A stretch of DNA of 36,914 nucleotides from a virus. Position 1 is the first letter of the stretch, and every line of letters begins with the position of its first letter. Under the pieces are notes generated by a model. The model saw only the letters and a list, made by a program, of their open reading frames with translations. It did not search any database and was not told the DNA's origin. Below are positions 14,525 to 23,362 of the stretch, one piece after another. Location of the stretch: positions 1 to 36,914 of IMG/VR virus record IMGVR_UViG_3300047388_000335, one strand, 5' to 3'. Position numbers and translations under genes: made by a program.

Positions 14525-15313
14525 ATGGATAGCGCACAGGATATGTCGGGTAACGACACGGAAAGTTTGACTGGTGAAGTGTTAGAAGGTTTAGGTGTGC
14601 CCAAGGATGCGATGAATGATGAAAGTCATGAGTCAAAGGGCGATGAGAACACGGGTGAAACGCTTGCTGTTCAGAAACGAATTAAGCAATTAAAGCGTGC
14701 TCACGAGCGGGAAATGCGTGAGATGCAATCCAGGATGGATGCGATGCAATCACAATCTCAACCTAATTTTATGCAAGACCAGCAAATGAATCCCAATGAA
14801 GCCAGTAATGGCGGAGTTGATGATGCGATTCACAAGGCAGTTAGTTATGCGCTTCAACATCGGGATATGGAAGAGCGCAAAGCTAAGGATATGCAGTCTC
14901 AGCAACATATTGCTAAGCAGTATCAAGAGTTACAAAAACATCTTGATAGTACTTCAGATAAATATGATGACTTTGACGATGTTGTGCGTGGAGATGCCCC
15001 GTTCACTGCACACATGCGTGATGCCGCATTAATGTTACCCAAAAAAGGCCCAGGCAGTGCAGGCGAAGTCTTGTACAAGCTAGGCAAAGATCCTGAATCA
15101 CTCGAGCGTATCTCAAAACTTCACCCTGTAGATCAAGCGTCTGAACTTGTTGCACTGAGTCATGCTTTGATTTCTGGTGGTGAGCAAAAAGGCTCTGCCA
15201 ATCGTCCATTAGGACAAATCAAGTCTAACCCAGTCGTCAATTCAGCCGGTGTAAACGATAAGACACCTGTTTCTGATATTAGAGCCAGGATGAAACAAGG
15301 CACTTTTAAATAA
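14525..15313 (+). CDS. Scaffolding protein
   Basis: A 262-residue, highly charged, mostly helical protein, between portal and coat as in P22. It has Gln/Met-rich helices in the middle (KRAHEREMREMQSRMDAMQ) and a basic C-terminus, as expected of an internal scaffold that directs coat assembly and then leaves. The start at ATG 14525, seven bases after GTGGAG, is preferred over the in-frame TTG at 14507. Identity rests on position, composition and size more than on motifs. Confidence 0.75.
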   Translation: MDSAQDMSGNDTESLTGEVLEGLGVPKDAMNDESHESKGDENTGETLAVQKRIKQLKRAHEREMREMQSRMDAMQSQSQPNFMQDQQMNPNEASNGGVDDAIHKAVSYALQHRDMEERKAKDMQSQQHIAKQYQELQKHLDSTSDKYDDFDDVVRGDAPFTAHMRDAALMLPKKGPGSAGEVLYKLGKDPESLERISKLHPVDQASELVALSHALISGGEQKGSANRPLGQIKSNPVVNSAGVNDKTPVSDIRARMKQGTFK

Positions 15314-15361
15314 GTTTCTTGATTCAAAACGGATGAATTATTCACGGATGGAGATGGCACG

Positions 15362-16573
15362 ATGCCTAATCAATTTATTACTACGCAATTGGTTTCAAAC
15401 ACCGCATTAGCAATGTTTGCTAACAATAGCCCTTTTGTCATGACTGGCTCAAGGATTTATCAAGATGACTTCCAAAACTCTGGCTATAAGATCGGCGATA
15501 CTTTGCAAGTTCGTAGACAGAACAACTTTATCGTTGGTGATGGTTCTACTGCTGTACCACAAGACATCATCGAGACGGTTGAAAACATTACTGTGGCACA
15601 CCAATACCATGCATTGATCGCTTATACCGTTCAAGATTTAACCTTGCGTATTGAAGATTTCTCTCGCATGTTTATTCAACCTGCAATCCAAAACATTATC
15701 ACCCAAATGGAGCGTGATATTTGTGCTGATGCCGAGCAAGAATTATATTTCTTCCAAGGTTCAGCTGGTTCGCCAATTAACTCATTCTCAACCGTCGATT
15801 TAGCTGGTGCTAAATTGTTGGAACAGGGTGTGAACATTGCGAGTGATGCCTACCTTGCTATGACGGTAAGAGACGGCTCGTCGTTGAAATCGGCATTGCT
15901 GAACAACTTCACTCCTGTTTTCAATGAAGAAATCGTACGACAATCAGCGATTGGTCACTTGTCATATTTTGACATCTTCCAATCTCAGAACATTGTTCGT
16001 CACCAAGCAGGTGCAGGCCCAACCTTACATCCTGGTGACACCTTAACTGTGAATGGTACGGTAGCTTCGGGTAATACAATTATATTAGCTGGTGCGACCG
16101 CTGGTGTAACAAATTATTTCTTACCTGGTGATTTAATCTCGATTGCTGGCGTTCATAGCGTCAATCCATTGAGTCGTCAATCAACTGGTCAGAACATGCA
16201 ATTTGTAATAACCGCAGCTGCTAACTCCTCTGGTGGTGGTGCTGTAACAATTACAGTCTCCCCAAGCATAGTAAGCTCAACATCAAGTCCATTACAAAAT
16301 GTCGATGGCCCAGTATTAACAACTTCCGCTGTCACAGTGGTTCCAAGCTATAACGTGAACGTTGCATATCCTGCACGCGCACTCGATATCGTTTGTCCTC
16401 CACTCTATAAGTTACAGGTTCCATATGCCTCCGTTGCTGTTGATCCTGAAACTGGTCTGTCACTCGCTGTCACGCAAACTGGCGATATCCTTGGATATCA
16501 AAACTTAATGCGTATCGACATCCTGTGCGGCTTTAAATGGCATCCTCAATATGCCGTTAAATTATTGTCATAA
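15362..16573 (+). CDS. Major capsid protein, P22 coat-like
   Basis: A 403-residue protein that forms the head shell. The N-terminus (FITTQLVSNTALAMFANN) and the KIGDTLQVRRQNNF segment fit the P22 coat family, an HK97-fold protein. A beta-rich, Thr/Gly-rich part (about residues 220-320) is probably the inserted surface domain. It directly follows the scaffold gene. The leader contains ACGGATG twice (15329 and 15344 regions) and GGAG before the ATG. Confidence 0.9.
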   Translation: MPNQFITTQLVSNTALAMFANNSPFVMTGSRIYQDDFQNSGYKIGDTLQVRRQNNFIVGDGSTAVPQDIIETVENITVAHQYHALIAYTVQDLTLRIEDFSRMFIQPAIQNIITQMERDICADAEQELYFFQGSAGSPINSFSTVDLAGAKLLEQGVNIASDAYLAMTVRDGSSLKSALLNNFTPVFNEEIVRQSAIGHLSYFDIFQSQNIVRHQAGAGPTLHPGDTLTVNGTVASGNTIILAGATAGVTNYFLPGDLISIAGVHSVNPLSRQSTGQNMQFVITAAANSSGGGAVTITVSPSIVSSTSSPLQNVDGPVLTTSAVTVVPSYNVNVAYPARALDIVCPPLYKLQVPYASVAVDPETGLSLAVTQTGDILGYQNLMRIDILCGFKWHPQYAVKLLS

Positions 16574-16583
16574 GGAGTGAGTC

Positions 16584-16868
16584 ATGAAAGACAGATACGA
16601 TGGTAATCCTGGTAAAGAAGCTCGAATTGCAAACGTTCGTCAAGGACGCCTTGAAGCCGAGCACATGGGAAAAGACAACTTTGTTAAAAAGCAACAACGC
16701 GAACTGGATAAATATGCAGGACGCAAACCAGAAATGAAAGCTGATATGTTTGAGTTCAATGCAAACATGCAGAACAACGGTGCTTGGGCACAAGAGTTCG
16801 GTAAGAAGCTGACATCTGGTTTAGACAAAGTCGCATTCCCTGTTGATGGCATGGGCGATGACTCCTAA
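16584..16868 (+). CDS. Small hypothetical head-region protein
   Basis: A 94-residue charged protein, with AAGGAG eight bases before the ATG. It lies between the coat and the tail accessory factor genes and is followed by a strong hairpin. No family recognised; a minor head or assembly role is possible from position. Confidence 0.65.
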   Translation: MKDRYDGNPGKEARIANVRQGRLEAEHMGKDNFVKKQQRELDKYAGRKPEMKADMFEFNANMQNNGAWAQEFGKKLTSGLDKVAFPVDGMGDDS

Positions 16869-16877
16869 TGTCTAATT

Positions 16878-16928
16878 TTTAAGGAAATCTGTACATGTCG
16901 TGGGTGTCATGTACAGAAAACCCTTAAA
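16878..16928. promoter_or_regulatory. Strong nested hairpin between head and neck genes
   Basis: Inner perfect 9-bp stem CTGTACATG/CATGTACAG (16889-16897 and 16908-16916) with a 10-base loop, inside an outer 7-bp stem TTTAAGG/CCTTAAA (16878-16884 and 16922-16928). There is no T-run, so a simple terminator is doubtful. It may be an RNA processing or attenuation site that sets coat versus neck protein levels. Confidence 0.55.
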
Positions 16929-16954
16929 TCTAATCATGACAGGGAGGACATGGA

Positions 16955-17992
16955 ATGTCCCAGCAAGTCAAAACGACTAATGACGTTATTATAAACGCCT
17001 TATATTTATTAGGCGAATTAGGTGTTGGAGAAACTCCTGATGGTTTTATGTTATCTACTGGTCTGGAACTTATTAATGAATTATTAGATAAGTTTGCAGC
17101 CGATAGTATTTATATCCCATTTCTCACAACCATTGATTTTAATTTAGTAGTTGGAAAAGATGTTTATTCTGTATCGGATATGATACCTGCGGATATTACC
17201 GCAGATAGAATCGTTGATTTGTCGTTTGCCAATTATTTTGTTCCGGCAAATGGGAACCCTGCTGGCGCACTTCCCATCTCAACGCCATTTACTGCTGACA
17301 GTGTTACGAATCTATTAACACTGGCATCAACGGTTTCATATCCTACTAATACACCTGTCACCATTTCTACTACGGGAATAGTACCTTCACCATTTGTCGC
17401 TGGTACCACTTACTATGCGATTCAAATAAGTGCTACGACAATGAAATTGGCCAGCACTTCAGCCAATGCATTGTTAGGGATTGGAATTGATATTTTAACA
17501 AATGGCTCAGGCCAAAATATATTAACGGCTTACAATTTTCCAACTCAACCAGTGAATGCTTCGCTTGTCTATCCTATGCGGATTATCAATAAAGCCACTT
17601 ATTGGAATGTCGTTAGACAGACAAATTTATTAGCACGTCCTGGATTTATCTTCTTGGATAAACAAGCGCAAGAATCTTTTATTACGGTTTATCCTGTTCC
17701 TGATCAACCTTATGCTTGTAAAATTCAAGTTAAATGCATGATTAATTATTTAAGCAATCAACAATCCATTGGAGAATTACCTCCTAATTATTATGGATTT
17801 TTGAAATATGCATTAGCTCGTAAATTCTTAGCTTATTATCCTTCTGGAAATTGGCCTGCTGCGAATGAAGCAGAATATAATGATTATTATGAGACATTCA
17901 AAAATTGCAATGAAACAGATTTAACGATTCGTCCTTCTGTGACTCTTACTGCTCCAGAGCCATTCTACTGGCCAAATATATTGAGCTACTAA
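16955..17992 (+). CDS. P22 gp4-like tail accessory/head-completion factor
   Basis: A 345-residue protein. The first 90 residues (TTNDVIINALYLLGELGVGE, INELLDKFAADSIYIPF) and the last 150 are typical of P22 gp4-like factors, which bind below the portal and start closing the head. An extra beta module (about residues 111-190, TTYYAIQISATTMKLASTSA) is inserted in the middle; P22 gp4 is only about half this length. The same module occurs in the next gene and in the collar-domain protein. Confidence 0.8.
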   Translation: MSQQVKTTNDVIINALYLLGELGVGETPDGFMLSTGLELINELLDKFAADSIYIPFLTTIDFNLVVGKDVYSVSDMIPADITADRIVDLSFANYFVPANGNPAGALPISTPFTADSVTNLLTLASTVSYPTNTPVTISTTGIVPSPFVAGTTYYAIQISATTMKLASTSANALLGIGIDILTNGSGQNILTAYNFPTQPVNASLVYPMRIINKATYWNVVRQTNLLARPGFIFLDKQAQESFITVYPVPDQPYACKIQVKCMINYLSNQQSIGELPPNYYGFLKYALARKFLAYYPSGNWPAANEAEYNDYYETFKNCNETDLTIRPSVTLTAPEPFYWPNILSY

Positions 17993-17993
17993 T

Positions 17994-19922
17994 ATGCCTA
18001 TTGAAAATTTTGAGATAGTAGGCAGTTACAACAACCAAAGATTCCCTAATATTGATGCGGAACGAACGATCAATATGTTTGAATACATTGATCTTAAGGG
18101 AAAGAAACCAAAATCTCTTATTAGTACTTCAGGTCTTCAAAATACCAATTTAGAATTTACTGGTAGCACAGGCGGCTTTAGAGCGGAATTTGTTTTAAAT
18201 GAATTTGAATATTTTGTTGTCGGCTCTGATATTTGGAGACGCGATCAATTTAATGTATTAACCAAATTAAATTCTACTCCAATCGCTACCACTTCTGGTT
18301 ATGTGGGAGTGGATGCAAATAATAATTCCAATGGCGAACAAATATTATTTGTTGATGGCATCCGTGGTTATGTATGGGATACAGGAACAAATCAATTTAC
18401 TCCCAATTTAGCATTGGTAGATCCTGCATTTCCTGTCGCTCCAGTTGATGTTTGTTTTTTAGATGGATTTTTAGTTGTTGCAAATGCTGGCTCTCAGACT
18501 AGTCAAATTCCAACAAATACGTTTCAATTATCAGCGTTAAATAATGTTTATAGTTGGGGTTTGGTTGCAAATACATTTACTGCTGATCCTGGGCCAGGCC
18601 CATTTGCTGATACATTGATTGTTAGTACTGTTATGCCTACAGGGATGCAATTTCAAATCACAGTGACTGGCGTCATCCCTCCTCCTTTGGTTGCCGCTAC
18701 TACTTATTATGCTATTTTTGTAGATTCTACTCATATTCGTGTTGCGACTTCTTTTACTAATGCACTTTCAAATACGTTTATCAATATCACAGGAACAGGC
18801 ACACCACCTAATACCATTACCAATGGTGGTATTATGGCGTCTCTCACGCAAGCATTTGCTCCTGGACAACTACAATTAGGCGCAATTAATTCACACCCTG
18901 GCGATATTGTTGCATGCCGCACATTGCATAGACGAATATTTTTCTTCTCAACCAATTACACTGAAGTTTGGGAAAATGCAGGTATTGGCACAAACCTTCC
19001 ATTCAGAAGAAATAATGGTTTGTTAATGGAATATGGAACTCCTTCTCGCGCATCCATTGTCACTGGTTTTGATATGCTTATTTTCTTATCGCAAGATAGA
19101 GATGGCTTAGGCGCAGTGATGCAAGTGACAGGAACAGAATCAATACCAATTAGTAATCGTGCATTAGATTTCCAGTTAGCACAATATGCTCAAGCAGGAC
19201 AAATTAGTGATTCTCGTGGAATATTTATTAAAGAAAATGGAATTATTTTTTATCGACTCAATTTTACTGCAGCTAATCATACTTTTGTTTATGACGTGAC
19301 TTTAAGTAATCCACAAACAGAAGAAGGTAAGTTGTGGCATGAAGAAGAAACTCTGCATGGAAACAGACATCCAGCACAAACACATGGATATTTTTTTGGA
19401 AACAACTACTACGGAAGTTTTGATCAGCCAGTTTTATATCAAGTGGATCAATCTTTTGTTACGAATGACGGTGAAGATATCCCAAGAATTAGAATAGGAC
19501 GAAGTTACGTTCCATCGACTTATAATCGAACTCGTATTGATCGTTTTATGTTAGATATTATACAAGGTCAGCCCGTTATTTTAAATCTTTCGAATATTTT
19601 AAATTTATTAACAGAAGATGGAAATATTATTGATACAGAAAATGATCTCGATCTTATTTTAGAAACTAGCACGATTACGCCTGTTTATGATTTATCTCAA
19701 CCACCTGTATTTTTATCTTATTCTAAAGATGGTGGAGTGACTTTTGGATATCGTCAAGCTGCGACAATGGGAGCATTAGGCGAAAGAAAGCATAGAACGA
19801 TATGGCGAAAATTAGGCGTTGTTCCTCGCGGTCAGGGATTTGTTCCTAAGATTGAATTTTTTAGTGAAGTGCCTTTTATTGTATTAGGCGCTGCATGGTT
19901 TTATGAAGTGTTGCCGGAGTAA
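17994..19922 (+). CDS. P22 gp10-like packaged-DNA stabilisation protein
   Basis: A 642-residue protein starting MPIENFEIVGSYNNQRFPNI and DAERTINMFEYIDLKGKKP, the N-terminal signature of P22 gp10-type tail hub proteins that plug the head after packaging. A repeated beta module (about residues 193-275, ATTYYAIFVDSTHIRVATS) is inserted; it resembles modules in two other virion proteins of this phage. The start codon lies one base after the gp4-like stop, so the two are coupled. Confidence 0.85.
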   Translation: MPIENFEIVGSYNNQRFPNIDAERTINMFEYIDLKGKKPKSLISTSGLQNTNLEFTGSTGGFRAEFVLNEFEYFVVGSDIWRRDQFNVLTKLNSTPIATTSGYVGVDANNNSNGEQILFVDGIRGYVWDTGTNQFTPNLALVDPAFPVAPVDVCFLDGFLVVANAGSQTSQIPTNTFQLSALNNVYSWGLVANTFTADPGPGPFADTLIVSTVMPTGMQFQITVTGVIPPPLVAATTYYAIFVDSTHIRVATSFTNALSNTFINITGTGTPPNTITNGGIMASLTQAFAPGQLQLGAINSHPGDIVACRTLHRRIFFFSTNYTEVWENAGIGTNLPFRRNNGLLMEYGTPSRASIVTGFDMLIFLSQDRDGLGAVMQVTGTESIPISNRALDFQLAQYAQAGQISDSRGIFIKENGIIFYRLNFTAANHTFVYDVTLSNPQTEEGKLWHEEETLHGNRHPAQTHGYFFGNNYYGSFDQPVLYQVDQSFVTNDGEDIPRIRIGRSYVPSTYNRTRIDRFMLDIIQGQPVILNLSNILNLLTEDGNIIDTENDLDLILETSTITPVYDLSQPPVFLSYSKDGGVTFGYRQAATMGALGERKHRTIWRKLGVVPRGQGFVPKIEFFSEVPFIVLGAAWFYEVLPE

Positions 19923-19924
19923 TC

Positions 19925-20233
19925 ATGGCAAATAGTATTGATCAATTAAATTATTATGATGATTTGGTAAGAGCTAAATCACTTAAAATGAGTGATGAAT
20001 GGATATCGCAAATTAGTTCTTTGATCGATGTTTTAGTTGGTTATCTACAGCCTTATGGAATATTAATTCCACAGGTAACAACAGCGCAAAAAGCTGAAAT
20101 ACAATCGCCTGTTGAAGGGCAAATGATTTATAATATTGATGCAACTGTTGGGCCACCTCGCAGTGCCGAGATTCAAATCTGGCAAGTGAAAGCGGGTGCG
20201 GGGGCATGGAGAACCGTAACAACAGTACCATAA
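19925..20233 (+). CDS. Small neck/tail-region protein
   Basis: A 102-residue protein starting two bases after the gp10-like stop. The N-terminal half is helical; the C-terminal half is a beta segment ending IQIWQVKAGAGAWRTVTTVP. Position suggests a virion protein. No family recognised. Confidence 0.6.
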   Translation: MANSIDQLNYYDDLVRAKSLKMSDEWISQISSLIDVLVGYLQPYGILIPQVTTAQKAEIQSPVEGQMIYNIDATVGPPRSAEIQIWQVKAGAGAWRTVTTVP

Positions 20234-20248
20234 TCATAAGGATATGAT
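20233..20248 (+). promoter_or_regulatory. RBS hairpin with SD in loop (20252 gene)
   Basis: ATCATA-AGGA-TATGAT: a perfect 6-bp stem with a four-base AGGA loop, three bases before the ATG at 20252. The stem is the same as that before the 7080 gene, although the genes are unrelated. Confidence 0.65.
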
Positions 20249-20251
20249 GAG

Positions 20252-20905
20252 ATGGATCCAGCAACGATGGCAATGATCGCTCAGATGATGGGCGGTGGTG
20301 GGGGAGGCGGCGGCCAAGGTGGCGGCATGGGAATGTTTGGCGGTGGTGGAATAGGCCAAATCCTAAGCGGATTATTTGGAAATTCTGGCGCTCCTTATAA
20401 AGACGCCATGAAGCAATATGAGAAATTCGGTGAAAAAGGTGCTGGCGTACAAAATCCATTTCTCAATATGGGAACCAGCGCTATTCCTCAATTCCAAGAA
20501 TGGCTAAAAGGTCAAAAAGATCCTTCTGGTTTCATCAATAAATTGATGGGCGGCTATTCTGAATCACCATGGGCTAAATATCAGCAAGATCAATCTGCAA
20601 GACGTTTTGGAAATGAAGGTTCGGCTGCTGGTTTAACAGGATCTACCCCTTTAGCTCAATTTGAACAACAAGGAATGCATGACATTTCTTCTCAAGATAT
20701 GAATCAATGGTTGAATCATGTCCTAGGAATTAATACTCAATATGGCCAAGGATTGGGAAATCAAATTACTGGCGGCCAAAATGCAGCAAATGCATTAACG
20801 AATATGTATAGTGATATGGGTAAGAATATGGCTGAAGCTGCTTATGGAAAGAAAGCAGGTCAACAACAAGATCGCAATAGTATTTGGGGCGGTTTGTTTG
20901 GTTAA
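20252..20905 (+). CDS. Putative ejection/internal virion protein (Gly-rich N-terminus)
   Basis: A 217-residue protein with a Gly/Met-rich N-terminus (residues about 13-38, including eight Gly in a row) and a Gln/Asn-rich helical remainder. It is the first of three similar-sized, low-hydrophobicity proteins after the neck genes. This is the position of P22 gp7/gp20/gp16, which are ejected into the host with the DNA. Assignment is by position and composition. Confidence 0.55.
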   Translation: MDPATMAMIAQMMGGGGGGGGQGGGMGMFGGGGIGQILSGLFGNSGAPYKDAMKQYEKFGEKGAGVQNPFLNMGTSAIPQFQEWLKGQKDPSGFINKLMGGYSESPWAKYQQDQSARRFGNEGSAAGLTGSTPLAQFEQQGMHDISSQDMNQWLNHVLGINTQYGQGLGNQITGGQNAANALTNMYSDMGKNMAEAAYGKKAGQQQDRNSIWGGLFG

Positions 20906-20918
20906 AAAGGATTAATTT

Positions 20919-22127
20919 ATGGCATTACCATTACCTAAAGTAGTCGCGGATGTTGAAGCAGGTGGGCCTTTTGTTACTTCAGCAAGAGGTTTAAATGCGC
21001 TTAGACAATCACAATTACAAAATAAAATATCTGGCATAGAAGCTCAATATAAACCATTAACAACACAAGCTGAGGCTGCATCAAAACTCGCTTATGCCAA
21101 TTTAATGGGCCCTCAATTCTTAGCAAAGATCATGCAAAGCGATCCAGCACTAGCGAATCTTACTGATGAGCAAAAAAAACAAGCTATGGCTTCTATCTAT
21201 CAAGCAGGTACGGGCCAAGGATCTGGAGCTAGTATTTTTGGGCAAATGAATATGCCTCAGCAAAATTCCAATCAAGGACAGGGCGTTGCTGGCAATGCGA
21301 TTAATTGGTTAATGAATAAATTAACCAATAATCAATCTGCGCCTCAACCACAAAATCAATTAATGCAACCATCTGGAGTTAGCCCGCAACCTTCGAATAT
21401 GGGCGCACCGATGCCAAATACTATTAAAAAGGGATTTGAGCCATTAAATCAATTACCTTATGACAATGGAATGGGTAATGATTTTACGGGAAATATTGCT
21501 GCATATAAGGGTCGGGTAAAAGAAGGTGAAGAAGCCGGCTCAATTAGAGCAAAAGATATTAAAGATTTAAATGATTCCTATTTTAGTGGTCAAAACACAC
21601 AGACTACATTAGATAGTCTATCTGATATTTTAGGATCTAAAGATTTTGAAAATATAAAACAAATGCCTTTAGCTGGCCATCATGAACTTTCCTATTATTC
21701 GAAATTCGGAACACCTGAACAGCAAAATATGGTAGGCCAATATTATACTTTGACAGGCAATGTCATCAAAGATTCTGCAAGAGATTTTGCAGGAGCCTTT
21801 AGAAAAGGTGAGCAGCAATTATTACAAGGCATGAAACCAAATCCTTCTGATACGGTTGATGCTGCACGTGGAAAAACAGAATCTTTATCTGTCATTAATA
21901 AAATGTTAATGGAAAGATCACGATTAACATCACAGTTGATGAATAAATATCATATCAATAAATTAGATGCGCAAGAGATGGCTGATAAACAAATTAATGG
22001 CCCTCAAATCAGAAAAGAAATTCATAATAAATTGAATCCAACCATTACCATTAGAAATAGAAAGACAGGAAAAACAATGACCATTCCTGCTGGACAAGCT
22101 TCTAAATATGGGGTGAATAATGTCTGA
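20919..22127 (+). CDS. Putative ejection protein
   Basis: A 402-residue protein, helical N-terminal 100 residues, a Gln/Asn/Pro-rich low-complexity linker (about 105-175) and a helical C-terminal half. It is in the ejection-protein position. A partial RBS hairpin (TTAA-AAAGGA-TTAA) precedes the ATG. The 3' end overlaps the next gene by 8 bases, so they are coupled. Confidence 0.55.
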   Translation: MALPLPKVVADVEAGGPFVTSARGLNALRQSQLQNKISGIEAQYKPLTTQAEAASKLAYANLMGPQFLAKIMQSDPALANLTDEQKKQAMASIYQAGTGQGSGASIFGQMNMPQQNSNQGQGVAGNAINWLMNKLTNNQSAPQPQNQLMQPSGVSPQPSNMGAPMPNTIKKGFEPLNQLPYDNGMGNDFTGNIAAYKGRVKEGEEAGSIRAKDIKDLNDSYFSGQNTQTTLDSLSDILGSKDFENIKQMPLAGHHELSYYSKFGTPEQQNMVGQYYTLTGNVIKDSARDFAGAFRKGEQQLLQGMKPNPSDTVDAARGKTESLSVINKMLMERSRLTSQLMNKYHINKLDAQEMADKQINGPQIRKEIHNKLNPTITIRNRKTGKTMTIPAGQASKYGVNNV

Positions 22128-23361
22128 TTGGGAATTGGTTGAAGATCAATCATCAAATAAAAAGATGCGGCCTTCATCAGATTGGGAAGTTTTACAAGAA
22201 CAACCTAAATCAATGAGACCACAAGAAAATGAAAGCTTGGGAGCAGCAGCTTTTAAAGCTCCATTTCGTGTCGGAGAAGATGTCATTAAGGGATTGTTTC
22301 ATACTATAAAAAACATTCCTGGTTATTATGAAAATATAAAACAAGGTGTTCCTTCTGCCATGGAGTCTGCAAGAGAAAATCCCATGGGAGCTTTAAAACA
22401 AGGAAGCGCCGGTGTCGCAGAATTAGGACAAAATGTATTTAATACTCCACATGATATTTCAAATTATTTATCAAATAGATTAAATCTTTTGCCAAAAGAT
22501 ATTAATCAAAAAATACAAATGGGAAGAATGCCATTAGATACTAATGAAATGATTAATAAACATTTCGGTGCGCCATCCAATGAAGGTGAACAATTTATAA
22601 AAGGGTTGGGACGAAATTCATTAAATCTATTGGGAGGCGCTCAATTAACTTCTATTTTTAATCCTTATAAGTTATCTGCAAAAGGGATTGCAAATGACAT
22701 TCTGAAAACAGAAAAGATGCAATCAAATGTTCATGGTAAAAAATACAATCAAATTTGGAAAGAAGCTGAAAAATCAGGATTTAATCAAGTTCCTATAGAT
22801 AAGAAATTATTATCGGACAATCTTGATATGATTAAAAAATACAAGACATCAAAAGAATATAAAGCGCTTGATGAATTTATTAAATCTCCTACATTAGAAA
22901 AAGCGCAACGCGCTCAAAGTGATATGGGCGTTGTGAAAAGAGCCTTGGAAGAGAAATCACGAAAAGGGTCTTTGTTATCTGAAGAAAAGAATTTATATGA
23001 AGCTGCAAAAGATGCTGAAAAACATATTGAAGAAAATATGTTTAAAAATAATAAAGGTGAAGTTAATCAATCTTTACAAAATAAATATTCAAAACTCACA
23101 AAGAGTTATCGAGAGAATGTTGTTCCTTATAAATATAATAAAGATATTCAAGCATATAAAAATAAGGAAATGTTACCAAAAGAATTAGTGAATGCTCTAT
23201 CAAGAGGTGAATTTGCTGCTAAAAAAGGTAACCAGCATCCTGCCATGACGATTAGAAATAATCTGCTACCTGCGGTTAAAACATTAGGTGCTGGCGGAGT
23301 ATTGGCATTACTTTATGAGAATATGATGGGAAATAAACCAGTGTCAGAACAGGGACAATAA
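22120..23361 (+). CDS. Putative ejection protein (Lys-rich)
   Basis: A 413-residue protein. Its N-terminus contains a tandem short motif (SDWELVEDQ then SDWEVLQEQ), followed by amphipathic segments and a Lys-rich helical C-terminal half with a hydrophobic Gly/Ala stretch near the end (GAGGVLALLYENMMG). Charged helical composition and position fit a protein delivered through the tail into the cell. The start overlaps the previous gene. No enzymatic motif seen. Confidence 0.55.
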   Translation: MSDWELVEDQSSNKKMRPSSDWEVLQEQPKSMRPQENESLGAAAFKAPFRVGEDVIKGLFHTIKNIPGYYENIKQGVPSAMESARENPMGALKQGSAGVAELGQNVFNTPHDISNYLSNRLNLLPKDINQKIQMGRMPLDTNEMINKHFGAPSNEGEQFIKGLGRNSLNLLGGAQLTSIFNPYKLSAKGIANDILKTEKMQSNVHGKKYNQIWKEAEKSGFNQVPIDKKLLSDNLDMIKKYKTSKEYKALDEFIKSPTLEKAQRAQSDMGVVKRALEEKSRKGSLLSEEKNLYEAAKDAEKHIEENMFKNNKGEVNQSLQNKYSKLTKSYRENVVPYKYNKDIQAYKNKEMLPKELVNALSRGEFAAKKGNQHPAMTIRNNLLPAVKTLGAGGVLALLYENMMGNKPVSEQGQ

Positions 23362-23362
23362 A

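Noticed and set aside
20013-20459. Minus-strand ORF of 148 residues
   Set aside because: It is antisense to two supported rightward genes and has the low-complexity, His/Leu/Pro/Arg-rich look of a shadow frame.
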